From assembly GCF_030811115.1 (NCBI RefSeq), contig NZ_JAUSQK010000001.1, positions 2,542,001-2,606,000 of the forward strand: DNA of 64,000 nucleotides, written 5' to 3'. Source of the stretch: Olsenella profusa DSM 13989 (lineage in GTDB: Bacteria; Actinomycetota; Coriobacteriia; Coriobacteriales; Atopobiaceae). Positions 55,087-63,661 of this stretch are shown here, piece by piece. A program made the translations under genes and the position numbers. Each line of letters starts with the position of its first letter. Positions within the stretch are counted from its first letter, which is position 1. Below the pieces are notes generated by a model. The model searched no databases. It saw only the letters and a program-made list of their open reading frames with translations, and was not told the origin of the DNA.

Positions 55087-55104
55087 AGAAAGGAGCTGAT
55101 ACGA

Positions 55105-56109
55105 GTGGCAGTTACGTTCGAAGGCTATGAGCGCCGCATCGACAAGATCAACAAGGCCTGTGAGCAGTACGGCATCGCCGATCTCGAGGATGCCCTCAAG
55201 ATCTGCACCGATCTCGGCTTCAACCCGTACGACATCACCACGGGCATCCAGTCCATCGCGTTCGAGAACGCAAAGTGGGCCTACACCCTGGGCTGCGCCA
55301 TCGCAGTGAAGAAGGGCTGCAAGACCGCATCCGAGGCCGCAGCCGCCATCGGCGAGGGCCTGCAGGCCTTCTGCGTCCCCGGCTCCGTCGCCGAGGACCG
55401 CAAGGTGGGTCTGGGCCACGGCAACCTGGGCGCCATGCTGCTGGGCGAGGACACCGAGTGCTTCGCGTTTTTGGCCGGCCACGAGTCCTTCGCCGCCGCA
55501 GAGGGCGCCATCGGCATCGCCAACAACGCCAACAAGGCCCGCAAGAAGCCCCTGCGCGTCATCCTGAACGGACTCGGCAAGGACGCCGCCCAGATCATCG
55601 CCCGCATCAACGGCTTCACCTATGTGAAGACGCAGTTCGACTACTTCACGAGCGAGCTCAAGGTCGTGGAGACCATCCCGTACTCCGACGGCCCGCGCGC
55701 CAAGGTCAACTGCTACGGCGCCGATGACGTCCGCGAGGGCGTGGCCATCATGTGGCACGAGAACGTGGACATCTCCATCACCGGCAACTCCACCAACCCC
55801 ACGCGCTTCCAGCACCCCGTGGCGGGCACCTACTTCAAGGAGCGCGTCCTGGCTGGCAAGAAGTACTTTTCCGTGGCCTCCGGTGGTGGCACCGGCCGCA
55901 CCCTGCACCCGGACAACATGGCCGCCGGCCCCGCCTCCTACGGCATGACCGACACCATGGGCCGCATGCACTCCAGCGCCCAGTTCGCAGGCTCCTCCTC
56001 CGTCCCCGCGCACGTGGACATGATGGGCCTCATCGGCATGGGCAACAACCCCATGGTCGGCTGCACCGTCGCATGCGCCGTTGCCGTGGAGGAGGCCCTG
56101 GACAGGTAG
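55105..56109 (+). CDS. GGGtGRT protein
   Basis: A 334-residue member of the GGGtGRT family, named for the motif here seen as SVASGGGTGRTLHPDN. GTG start with AAAGGAG upstream. Other marks are AVKKGCKTASEAAAAIGEGL, GLGHGNLGAMLLGEDTECFA and the C-terminus MGNNPMVGCTVACAVAVEEA. Soluble, no TM. Found in obligate anaerobes next to the NifU-like partner; function undefined. A strong terminator follows. Confidence 0.88.
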   Translation: MAVTFEGYERRIDKINKACEQYGIADLEDALKICTDLGFNPYDITTGIQSIAFENAKWAYTLGCAIAVKKGCKTASEAAAAIGEGLQAFCVPGSVAEDRKVGLGHGNLGAMLLGEDTECFAFLAGHESFAAAEGAIGIANNANKARKKPLRVILNGLGKDAAQIIARINGFTYVKTQFDYFTSELKVVETIPYSDGPRAKVNCYGADDVREGVAIMWHENVDISITGNSTNPTRFQHPVAGTYFKERVLAGKKYFSVASGGGTGRTLHPDNMAAGPASYGMTDTMGRMHSSAQFAGSSSVPAHVDMMGLIGMGNNPMVGCTVACAVAVEEALDR

Positions 56110-56135
56110 GCCTTCGTAGCCAAAGCACGCATGCA

Positions 56136-56169
56136 CCGGGCCGTCACCCACAGGTGGCGGCCCGGTTTT
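56136..56169 (+). terminator. Rho-independent terminator after the GGGtGRT gene
   Basis: CCGGGCCG-T-CACC and GGTG-G-CGGCCCGG pair into a 12-bp stem with one internal mismatch and loop CACA, followed by TTTT. Confidence 0.88.
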
Positions 56170-56282
56170 GTCGTTCATAGCGGTGATGACTTACTAGCGC
56201 CCAAGAACCTGCTAGGTGGCTTTTCCACAGGGCACCTATCTGCAATCTGCTGATCAGCCACTCACCTCCAGTTTATTACCGT

Positions 56283-56311
56283 TTAAGATTACACTCTTTA
56301 CATCATATTAT
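56283..56311 (+). promoter_or_regulatory. Promoter of the bacteriocin operon
   Basis: TTAAGA (56283-56288), 17 nt, TATTAT (56306-56311), about 50 nt before the bacteriocin ATG, in a strongly AT-rich 150-base region. Confidence 0.5.
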
Positions 56312-56360
56312 TTATCTATAACTTTAAATTAAGGTTACTTTCTGATGAAAGGAGTCCATC

Positions 56361-56741
56361 ATGTTGTCATTAAAAAGATTTCTGTGTAGCGCCTCGGTAG
56401 CTGCGGTCACGGGTGCCCTCTTAATGACACCGGTTTCTGCCTTTGCCGCAACGCCATCCACAGATCAAACAACTGTGCAAGAGCATGGCACCGTAGTGAA
56501 CTTGGTAGTGCCAGGCAGGCATGTCCAATACCCCTCTGAAGGTGGCACATGGGAGTATGGGTTCTGGAATGCCATGTTCCGTTCGTACTACACAGTGGGA
56601 CGCTGCCACGGTAGCACTGTCACCGCAAACGGCCGTACCATGAAAAGTGTTAACACAGCGGCTGGACGCAGGTCAATTGCCGAGATACATGGGCTCAATG
56701 GTCCCACGACATCAGCTCGATACTACTATCGGGTCTGCTAG
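56361..56741 (+). CDS. Lactococcin-972-family secreted peptide
   Basis: A 126-residue precursor. Residues 1-29 are a signal peptide (KRFLCSASVAAVTGALLMTP, cut after AFA). After a linker, the segment from about residue 59 (EGGTWEYGFWNAMFRSYYT, RCHGSTVTANGR) to the end (GLNGPTTSARYYYRVC) follows the lactococcin 972 pattern: E-G-T-W start, central H-x-T-V and aromatic-rich end. Lactococcin 972 blocks septum formation by binding lipid II. Unlike it, this peptide has two Cys, one central and one the last residue. RBS AAAGGAG precedes ATG. It is the first gene of an operon with its transporter. Confidence 0.82.
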   Translation: MLSLKRFLCSASVAAVTGALLMTPVSAFAATPSTDQTTVQEHGTVVNLVVPGRHVQYPSEGGTWEYGFWNAMFRSYYTVGRCHGSTVTANGRTMKSVNTAAGRRSIAEIHGLNGPTTSARYYYRVC

Positions 56742-56816
56742 CAGCTCCACCCATCCTACCAGCACGAGGGCCAGGACAAAGACCCTGGCCCTCGTTAATG
56801 TGTCAGGAGAGCATCC

Positions 56817-58826
56817 ATGCGTAAGCTATTCGTCCTCTCCGCATTCCTTGCAGCGGCGATTTCCACGTTCGTGGTATTTCAAACCATGCAGACCATCCAA
56901 TATGACTATCCTCTTGGAACGGACGATAGCTTCGAACTGTTGGTCGGCGAATCGACCGTCCCAAAGGATCAGCTGATAGATGGTCTCATACAGGCTGTCG
57001 ACAAACGTGGGGGGTGCCTCGTCAAGCCCTCCACCTCAGCAGAGACATATGGATCTCAGAGGGATCTCATCTATTTCTCATCAGTTCAGCCATCGAGTTC
57101 ATCGCCCGTCATCGGAAGTGACGGCTCCATCAGCTGGCTGACACCCGGCATGGGCGGCAAGCTCCTGCCTGCCCACACCATGGGAGATTCACCTCTGGCG
57201 GGAACATACATGCTCAAGTCCGATCAATCCCTGCATGAGGCACTCGACCAATGGGCCAACGAAAATGGTGTGACGATAACCTGGTATGGGCAGAAGCCTC
57301 TACGAGACGAAGTGCTTTCCATCGTCGTTAGCGAGGGTATGATCATACCGTGGCTCAGCACGCAACTACTCGTACTGACGCTTGCGATGACGTGGATCAC
57401 TTTGCGGTTGCACACACGGGCCATACAGCTGCTGGGTGGTGTAACCAGCGCCCAAATCCATCGGGAGACGCTTGGTATACTTGCCAGGTTGTTGGCCATA
57501 GGAGGAACCCTCGGGATAGCGCTGTCAGGAGTACTCGTCACTGTGGTACTGGGGCCTGCCAATGTCCTTCTTGTCTTGCCCCCCACGACAATCCTATGCC
57601 TGTTGAGCTTCGCATGTCTACTTGTGCTGACCTACCTCCTGTCGGTCATGGTAGGAACGGGCATGGAGTCCTTGCGGTTCCGTCGACCCGTAGTAGGCAA
57701 GATTCTCCCACTCTGTCGCACCATCTCGGCGGTTGCGCTTGTCCTGTCTATGCAAACGATCCCGCCTGCCATAAGTCTTGCGCAAAGAGCCTGGAAGAGC
57801 TATACGCAGAGCAGCATAGCCAGGTGCTTTGGTGACACTATCGCTGTCTCCCTGAACAACTTTGACTATCTGGATACCGAGGAAGGCGCGCAGGAGGCAC
57901 AGCGCGTCATGCATGGTCTTTCCCAAAAGGGCTGCATCGTCACGTCGCTTGTCATCGATTCTGAATTCGAAATCAGTAATGATGAACGTGGTGGATACTC
58001 ACAACTTGTCATTGTCGATCCAAGCTATCTGCACCTCATAGGCATCACGTTACCAACGGAGTCAGGAGAGTCCGTGCTTACAGAGGTTTCCTTCGATTCC
58101 TTGCCAAGCGCGACCAAGGACTTTCTGCAAGGAGACCTTTCATTATGGATGGGGGGAGAAATGGCTTTTAAGGAGACATTCTCCTTCTACGAGTATCACG
58201 GTGACGGTCTCATAGCGTTAGGACAAAACGCAAGCTACAACAGCGCCTTTACGACCTGCAAAAACCCACTGGTAATCGTCATGAACGTACCCGTCGATAA
58301 GATGAGCATGACCAGCTTTGTCATGCCCCTCATCTCCACGGGCAACATTATGTTCACTGACCCCGAAAGCACAAAGGAGGCATTTGCTGCCTCGCCAATC
58401 TATCCATATATAGCATCCTTTGATCGTGTGGCCGATGTCACCCTCACGACTGGCCAAGACCTTCTGGCCAATGTCCTTCTATACCTTGCCATCACGTCCG
58501 TATCGCTACTGTCTATCTGTGCGTGCGCCCTGCAGTGCGCAAGTTCGTGGGCCATCGCACATGAGGAAGAGGTGTTTCTCGCACACACAGCTGGACTTGG
58601 ATATCGAGGCATCTATGCACCCCGCATGAGAAGTGACCTTGCCTTTTCCATGATTCCGTTAGTGATAGGTGCAGGTATATGTATCTTCGTCTCGCCATAC
58701 AGTACTCCTTTGGTCGTCATGCTTGGAGCCATCGTCGTTGAGACATGCTTCGCGCTTTTCTCCACGCTTACCTACACCATTGCCTGTCGCAAGACCTTTA
58801 CGGCACATATACTAAGGGAGGGTTAA
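56817..58826 (+). CDS. Bacteriocin-associated membrane protein (DUF1430/FtsX-like permease)
   Basis: A 669-residue protein of the bacteriocin-associated integral membrane family. TM helices occur at the N-terminus (VLSAFLAAAISTFVVF), around 185-300 (four) and at the C-terminus (three, e.g. LLYLAITSVSLLSICACAL), with large extracytoplasmic loops, an FtsX/MacB-like permease layout. CAGGAGAG precedes ATG. In lactococcin 972 loci it works with the ATPase gene that follows, serving export or self-protection. Its stop abuts the ATPase start directly. Confidence 0.85.
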   Translation: MRKLFVLSAFLAAAISTFVVFQTMQTIQYDYPLGTDDSFELLVGESTVPKDQLIDGLIQAVDKRGGCLVKPSTSAETYGSQRDLIYFSSVQPSSSSPVIGSDGSISWLTPGMGGKLLPAHTMGDSPLAGTYMLKSDQSLHEALDQWANENGVTITWYGQKPLRDEVLSIVVSEGMIIPWLSTQLLVLTLAMTWITLRLHTRAIQLLGGVTSAQIHRETLGILARLLAIGGTLGIALSGVLVTVVLGPANVLLVLPPTTILCLLSFACLLVLTYLLSVMVGTGMESLRFRRPVVGKILPLCRTISAVALVLSMQTIPPAISLAQRAWKSYTQSSIARCFGDTIAVSLNNFDYLDTEEGAQEAQRVMHGLSQKGCIVTSLVIDSEFEISNDERGGYSQLVIVDPSYLHLIGITLPTESGESVLTEVSFDSLPSATKDFLQGDLSLWMGGEMAFKETFSFYEYHGDGLIALGQNASYNSAFTTCKNPLVIVMNVPVDKMSMTSFVMPLISTGNIMFTDPESTKEAFAASPIYPYIASFDRVADVTLTTGQDLLANVLLYLAITSVSLLSICACALQCASSWAIAHEEEVFLAHTAGLGYRGIYAPRMRSDLAFSMIPLVIGAGICIFVSPYSTPLVVMLGAIVVETCFALFSTLTYTIACRKTFTAHILREG

Positions 58827-59480
58827 ATGTCTACAGTCTCCTGTACGAATCTTGGAATAGAGTTGGCAAAGCGCACCATATTCCAAGGAGTGTCTCTTAC
58901 CTGCGGGCCAGGGAGCGTCACCACCCTCACGGGACCCAGCGGCTGTGGAAAGAGCACGCTGCTCAATGCACTTGGCCTGCTCCTGGTACCCTCACAGGGT
59001 GATGTGCTCGTCGACGGAGAGAGCACCAAGCTCTGGGGTGATAAGAGGCGGGTGCAATACTGGCACGACCATGCAGCCTTCATCTACCAGAATTTTGGCA
59101 CGGTCGAGGATGAGACGCTCTCATTCAATATCGTGTTAAACAAGGCCAAGCAACGGACATACTCCCATCAGGTCAATGCAGCGCTCAAGCATGTCGGACT
59201 CGGTGGCCGAGCAAAGGAGTTAGCCTCTGTGCTGTCAGGTGGTGAGAAGCAACGGCTCGGCTTTGCACGTGCCATGTTCAAGCATGCCGATGTACTCTAC
59301 GCCGACGAGCCGACAGCATCACTCGACAGGGCAAACAGACAGATGGTCATAGATCTCCTGCGGCAGAGGGCTAGCCAAGGCATGACAGTCATCGTCGCGA
59401 CTCACGATGATGCCCTGGCCAGCATCGCAGATGCAAACTTCACGCTCCCCTACCGCCATGAGGGCCAACATTTCGCATGA
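58827..59480 (+). CDS. Bacteriocin ABC transporter ATP-binding protein
   Basis: A 217-residue ABC ATPase: Walker A TGPSGCGKSTLLNAL, signature LSGGEKQRLGFARAM, Walker B VLYADEPTASLD and switch His in VIVATHDD. The sequence belongs near the MacB/LolD and lactococcin-972 ABC subfamilies. It pairs with the DUF1430 permease. It starts at the base after the permease stop and overlaps the radical SAM gene by 4 nt. Confidence 0.9.
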   Translation: MSTVSCTNLGIELAKRTIFQGVSLTCGPGSVTTLTGPSGCGKSTLLNALGLLLVPSQGDVLVDGESTKLWGDKRRVQYWHDHAAFIYQNFGTVEDETLSFNIVLNKAKQRTYSHQVNAALKHVGLGGRAKELASVLSGGEKQRLGFARAMFKHADVLYADEPTASLDRANRQMVIDLLRQRASQGMTVIVATHDDALASIADANFTLPYRHEGQHFA

Positions 59481-60787
59481 GCGAGTGTGAGCCCCCTCAA
59501 GCTAGGCTCACAGAAGGGCAGATGGTTTTGAAACTTTCAACTCAGACAGTCTGTTTTTCCATTCATGGGATTCCAGTGGTGGGTAACCTGAAGACAGGTA
59601 GTGTCATCGGTCTCACGGCAGAGGGGCGGGATACGTGCGCGCTCATGGCGAAACGCAATGTATCCTATGAGGAGCTACCATTGAGCTGCAAAGAGCTTGC
59701 GGAGCACCTTAGGGATGGAGGATACCTTGAGGAAGGCGCCGCCACGGCCTCGGAGATTCCGCCCATCCAGTCGGCCTACCTCCATGTCACACAGCGCTGC
59801 AACCTCTCCTGCAGATTCTGTTACTCAAAGAGGTCGGACAGGAATGTCCTACCTGACCCTCCCTTGGAAGGGCTCTATGCCGCAATTGACTTTCTCGCCA
59901 CACTCGACGTGGGGCACCTCGTCATCTCTGGCGGAGAACCCTTCCTTAGACCTGGTCTCCAAGAGATTGTCAGTCATGCGAAGTCATCAAATATTAAGAA
60001 CGTCATCATCCTAACGAACGGGCTCTTGATCAACCCATCGGTTGTACGGCCACTGGCCAAGCTGGTTGATTGTATAGCTGTTGCCTTCGATGGCATCTCC
60101 GCAGAGTCAGAGGCATTTCTCCGGAACAGACAACGCTTCTCATCCCTTGCCCAGGCGATACGAACAATCCAGCAGGAGGACATAGAGGCACGGATCCTGC
60201 CAACCATACATGGGAGAAACGTCGATGACATAGAGCACTACGAAAGGCTCGCTAAGGAGCTGGGGGCAACAGTAAGCTACAGCCTGCTCCTCGCCTCCCC
60301 TCAAGACGGCGGCGCATTCATGCTATCTGACGCCCAACTTGCCCGACTTGGAGAGCTCTCTTCACAAGGCGCATTTTCCTACAGCAGCGACGCATACACA
60401 TCGGAAGCCGTAGCTCTCTCCGTCCGGCATTTCTGTGGCGCCGGCACGAGAACCCTAAGCATCGCTGCAGACGGCAGTATCTATCCCTGCCACATGCTGC
60501 ATGACGAACGTTTCTGCATGGGCAATGCCTTCACCGATACACCGGAGAGCGTCATGGGGGGCAAGGTTGCACAAGACTTCCGCCAGCTTGATGTGCGGCA
60601 CCTTGGCCGATGCAAAACATGTGAGACAAAATATCTCTGTAGCGGCGGTTGTCGTGCACGAGCGCTCCTGCACGAAAAGAGTATCATCGGACATGACCCA
60701 TACTGTAGGCTCTACCACACCTATTACCGATGTCTGGGAAGACAGTTGGCAAGCTATCTTAGAAAGGAAGACAAAGATGCTGTTTGA
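59477..60787 (+). CDS. Radical SAM/SPASM peptide maturase with N-terminal RRE-like domain
   Basis: A 436-residue enzyme. Residues about 18-90 form a PqqD/RRE-like precursor-binding domain (VCFSIHGIPVVGNLKTGSVI, ELAEHLRDGGYLEE). The radical SAM core has C108-x3-C112-x2-C115 in CNLSCRFCYS and the GGEP motif in LVISGGEPFLRPG. The SPASM region binds further Fe-S clusters (HFCGAGTRTLSIAADGSIYP, CHMLHDERFCMGNAF, RCKTCETKYLCSGGCRARA, YCRLYHTYYRC). ATGA overlap with the ATPase gene shows translational coupling. Such enzymes install thioether or C-C crosslinks in RiPPs. Lactococcin 972 itself is not known to be modified this way. Confidence 0.88.
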   Translation: MSECEPPQARLTEGQMVLKLSTQTVCFSIHGIPVVGNLKTGSVIGLTAEGRDTCALMAKRNVSYEELPLSCKELAEHLRDGGYLEEGAATASEIPPIQSAYLHVTQRCNLSCRFCYSKRSDRNVLPDPPLEGLYAAIDFLATLDVGHLVISGGEPFLRPGLQEIVSHAKSSNIKNVIILTNGLLINPSVVRPLAKLVDCIAVAFDGISAESEAFLRNRQRFSSLAQAIRTIQQEDIEARILPTIHGRNVDDIEHYERLAKELGATVSYSLLLASPQDGGAFMLSDAQLARLGELSSQGAFSYSSDAYTSEAVALSVRHFCGAGTRTLSIAADGSIYPCHMLHDERFCMGNAFTDTPESVMGGKVAQDFRQLDVRHLGRCKTCETKYLCSGGCRARALLHEKSIIGHDPYCRLYHTYYRCLGRQLASYLRKEDKDAV

Positions 60788-60842
60788 ATCGATGAACTGT
60801 GCGTGCTGTCTCCAAATAGGCAGGTTTCATATTGGCTATTAG
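60777..60842 (+). CDS. Candidate 21-residue Cys-rich micropeptide
   Basis: An ATG at 60777, 6 nt after AGAAAGGAAG, opens a frame that overlaps the last codons of the radical SAM gene and ends at TAG 60840-60842. The product starts MLFESMNCACCLQIG and has Cys at 8, 10 and 11. Its stop lies inside the ribosome binding site (TTAGGAG) of the next gene. It may be a substrate of the radical SAM enzyme, a coupling leader, or chance. Confidence 0.4.
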   Translation: MLFESMNCACCLQIGRFHIGY

Positions 60843-60850
60843 GAGATGCA

Positions 60851-61354
60851 TTGGCTACGGAAATCGAGAGAGAATATCATAGAGCACGGTGCGTAGTACA
60901 TGTAAGTACGATTGTGATGTATGCTGTGGCGCTCCTTGAGCTTGTTATTCTCGTTCTTTTCTTATGCGCATTTCTAGAGGTGGGGATATCCGAGCAGATG
61001 TCCCTAGCATGCTGGCTTGGTCATTTTGCCTACTCTATCGTTTCCATCATGATGGCATTCTGTCTCGTTGGTTTTCTACGCCATTTCTATCGAGACCCTC
61101 TCCCCTTTGGAGCACGTCAGTCACAGCGCTTGATTGTGGCAGGTTTCCTGCTCATTGTCACGATCGTGTTAGGAGGGCTTCTGCCAAATATAGGGGAGAT
61201 TCCTGTTTCGAATAATGTCATTCCCATCTTCGTCTCAACAGAAAGGGGCGGCATTGAGCTGAATGCTGTCATCCTCGCTGTCTTCCTCTTTTGTCTCGCA
61301 TACTTGGTACGGTATGGGAATGCCCTCAAAGAGGACTCTGACTCCATACTGTAA
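60851..61354 (+). CDS. DUF2975 membrane protein
   Basis: A 167-residue protein with four TM helices (VHVSTIVMYAVALLELVILV; MSLACWLGHFAYSIVSIMMA; QRLIVAGFLLIVTIVLGGLL; LNAVILAVFLFCLAYLVRYG), the DUF2975 layout. TTG at 60851 is taken as start because TAGGAG lies 6 nt upstream; the frame is open further up to a GTG at 60803. DUF2975 genes are usually followed by a YozG-like HTH gene, as here. Role unknown; probably modulates the regulator or senses envelope stress. Confidence 0.72.
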   Translation: MATEIEREYHRARCVVHVSTIVMYAVALLELVILVLFLCAFLEVGISEQMSLACWLGHFAYSIVSIMMAFCLVGFLRHFYRDPLPFGARQSQRLIVAGFLLIVTIVLGGLLPNIGEIPVSNNVIPIFVSTERGGIELNAVILAVFLFCLAYLVRYGNALKEDSDSIL

Positions 61355-61396
61355 TGGCAGTATCTTCTCATTCCAATCATGCGAGGGGGCGGGAGC

Positions 61397-61678
61397 GTGC
61401 CTATAGTCATGCGACTTGATCGAGTCATGGCAGAACGTAAGATTACATCGACAGAACTTGCCGAACGAATTGGTACTTCAACGGTCAACCTGTCCAACAT
61501 CAAGAATGGGAAAATACGTGGCGTGCGTTTCTCCACACTCGAGGCCCTCTGCCAGGTGCTTAACTGCAAACCGGGCGATCTCATCGATTATCTCACCCCC
61601 GAGGAGGATGCTGCCGAACATGAACTAGGAGAGATTCGCGAATGGAACTACGGCAAGCGAACTAGTCGAGAGACATAG
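61397..61678 (+). CDS. YozG-like Cro/CI-type HTH regulator
   Basis: A 93-residue XRE-family protein: LDRVMAERKITSTELAERIG, TSTVNLSNIKNGKIRGVRFS (recognition helix) and TLEALCQVLNCKPGDLIDYL. GTG 61397 (VPIVMRLDRVMAERK) fits the family's usual N-terminus; ATG 61409 is the alternative. It is the last gene of the low-GC island and, by family knowledge, forms a regulatory pair with DUF2975. It may control the bacteriocin genes. Confidence 0.8.
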   Translation: MPIVMRLDRVMAERKITSTELAERIGTSTVNLSNIKNGKIRGVRFSTLEALCQVLNCKPGDLIDYLTPEEDAAEHELGEIREWNYGKRTSRET

Positions 61679-61813
61679 CTGCAAAGTTATCGACTCTCAC
61701 ACATACACATGAATCCAATCATCTGGCGTCATCTTTTTCTCGGATACTTTCCTCGGTGCCAATGCCGTATAGTGGACACAGCAATTTGCCCTCCCCCCTC
61801 ACGGAGGAACACC

Positions 61814-62695
61814 ATGGCCGACTACGTTCTCACCTGCTGCTCCACCTGTGACCTTACTCCTGTCCACCTCGATCGGCTGGGAATCAGGTACGTCTACTTC
61901 AACTATGAGCTCGACGGCGAGCAGTGCAAGGACGACTTCGGCCGTACCCACACCCAGCACGAGCTGTACCGGCGGATGCGTGCGGGGGCGACCGTACGCA
62001 CGTCGCAGGTGAGTGCGGGCGAGTACCTGGACCTCTGGCGCTCCCTGCTCAAGGCAGGCAAGGACGTGCTGCATGTCGCCCTGTCCTCGGGCATCTCGGG
62101 AACGTACGGCTCGGCGTGCACGGCACGTGACGCCATCCGCCAGGAGTTTCCCGAACGCAGGATCGAGGTCATCGACTCGCTCTGCGCGTCATCGGGCCTG
62201 GGCCTGCTGCTGGACACGCTGGCTGGCCTGCGCAACGACGGTATGAGCATGGACAGGCTCGTTGCCTGGGCAGAGGCTCACAAGGCCGAGGTGAACCACT
62301 GGTTCTTCTCCAGCGACCTCACCTTCTTCGTGCGCGGCGGGCGCATCTCGCGTGCGGCGGGAGCCATGGGTGGGCTCCTCAGGATCTGCCCCGTCATGGA
62401 GATGGATGACGAGGGGGCCCTGCAAGTGCGCGAGAAGGTGCGTACCAAGCTGCGCGCCCAGCGGCGCATGGTCCGCAAGATGCATGAGCTTGCACAGGGT
62501 GGGGATGGGTATGCGCGCAAGGTCTTCATCAGCCATTCCGACTGCCTGAGAGACGCTCGGGGCGTCGGGGATCGCATCGAGCGGGAGTTTCCTCACCTGG
62601 ACGGCCACGTGCACTACTTTGACATCGGCACCACCATCGGCTGTCACACCGGACCAGGCACCGTGGCCCTCTTCTTCTGGGGAACGCGGCGGTAG
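61814..62695 (+). CDS. DegV-family fatty-acid-binding protein
   Basis: A 293-residue DegV protein. Motifs are MADYVLTCCSTCDLTPVHLD, GATVRTSQVSAGEYLDLWRS, VLHVALSSGISGTYGSA and the C-terminal YFDIGTTIGCHTGPGTVALF. DegV/FakB proteins bind fatty acids and present them to FakA kinase. GGAGGAAC precedes ATG 61814. It converges on the glutamate racemase gene with 1 nt between stops. Base composition returns here to the GC-rich background. Confidence 0.88.
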   Translation: MADYVLTCCSTCDLTPVHLDRLGIRYVYFNYELDGEQCKDDFGRTHTQHELYRRMRAGATVRTSQVSAGEYLDLWRSLLKAGKDVLHVALSSGISGTYGSACTARDAIRQEFPERRIEVIDSLCASSGLGLLLDTLAGLRNDGMSMDRLVAWAEAHKAEVNHWFFSSDLTFFVRGGRISRAAGAMGGLLRICPVMEMDDEGALQVREKVRTKLRAQRRMVRKMHELAQGGDGYARKVFISHSDCLRDARGVGDRIEREFPHLDGHVHYFDIGTTIGCHTGPGTVALFFWGTRR

Positions 62696-62696
62696 C

Positions 62697-63470
62697 CTAC
62701 AACCCCATCTCGAAGAACTGCTGGTAGCGGTCGAGGACACCGGGCTCATGGAGGCTCGAGCGGAACGCGACCGTGCCTGGGGCGTCGGATTCGTTGAGCA
62801 TGCCGTCTTTGGCCAGAAGGCTTCCCACCCGGCGTGCGGTGCCGTCTCCCCCATCGAAGAACGGCACGTCACCAAGCACGTCCGCGATCTGGTGCCGCAC
62901 GAAGGGATAGTGCGTGCATCCCAGCACGACGGAATCCACACCCCCACGATACCGGCCGACCAGGTTCTCGATCAGCTCGTGCAGGTCGGCCCCGTCAAGC
63001 TCGCCCTGCTCGATGCGCTGGGCCAAGCCCTCGCAGGGCGCCTCGATGATCTCCGAGTCGCTTCCGTACGTGTGGGCCAGATGCTGGAACTTGTCCATGC
63101 GCAGGGTGACGGGGGTGGCCATCACGAGGATGCGGCGATGCGGGTCGTGCTCCGTGGCCGGCTTGAGTGCCGGCTCCACGCCCACGATGGGGAGGCTGGG
63201 CAGCTCGTCCCTGAGCGCGGCGGCAGCAACGCTCGTCGCGGTGTTGCATGCGATCACGATGGCCTTGGCTCCCTCGTCCACCAGGTCACCAACGATCTGG
63301 CGCGCATAGCCCAGGATCTGCTCGGGGGTCTTCTCGCCATAGGGGTTGTGGGCGGAGTCGCCAAAGAAGACGAAGTCCTCGTGTGGAAGCTGACGCACGA
63401 GGTGATGCAGCACGCTGATGCCGCCCAGACCGGAGTCGAAGACCCCAATGAACCCGCCCTTGTCCGCCAT
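62697..63470 (-). CDS. murI: Glutamate racemase
   Basis: A 257-residue racemase making D-glutamate for peptidoglycan. Both catalytic Cys are present: IVIACNTATSVAAAALRDEL and SVVLGCTHYPFVRHQI; IGVFDSGLGGISVL and VFFGDSAHNPYGEKT are further family marks. GGGAGAGG precedes ATG 63470; the longer frame is not supported. Confidence 0.94.
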   Translation of the reverse strand: MADKGGFIGVFDSGLGGISVLHHLVRQLPHEDFVFFGDSAHNPYGEKTPEQILGYARQIVGDLVDEGAKAIVIACNTATSVAAAALRDELPSLPIVGVEPALKPATEHDPHRRILVMATPVTLRMDKFQHLAHTYGSDSEIIEAPCEGLAQRIEQGELDGADLHELIENLVGRYRGGVDSVVLGCTHYPFVRHQIADVLGDVPFFDGGDGTARRVGSLLAKDGMLNESDAPGTVAFRSSLHEPGVLDRYQQFFEMGL

Positions 63471-63661
63471 CGCCTCTCCCTGGTCGTTGCCGCCATCCAC
63501 TATACGGCGTTTCCCCGGCAGCCATTGTGAGTCGTATGCATTTCTGAGGGAGTCGCGCGCACTTTTCTGGAGTGGCATGTTGCGATACCCCAGGTAGATA
63601 GCTTATTGTTATAGCAGCAAGCGCCCATTGCACCCGAAAAAGTGCGAACGACCCGAAACCG

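Noticed and set aside
54286-56178. A 630-codon open frame on the minus strand
   Set aside because: Antisense shadow of the NifU-like and GGGtGRT genes, both of which have good ribosome sites and motifs.
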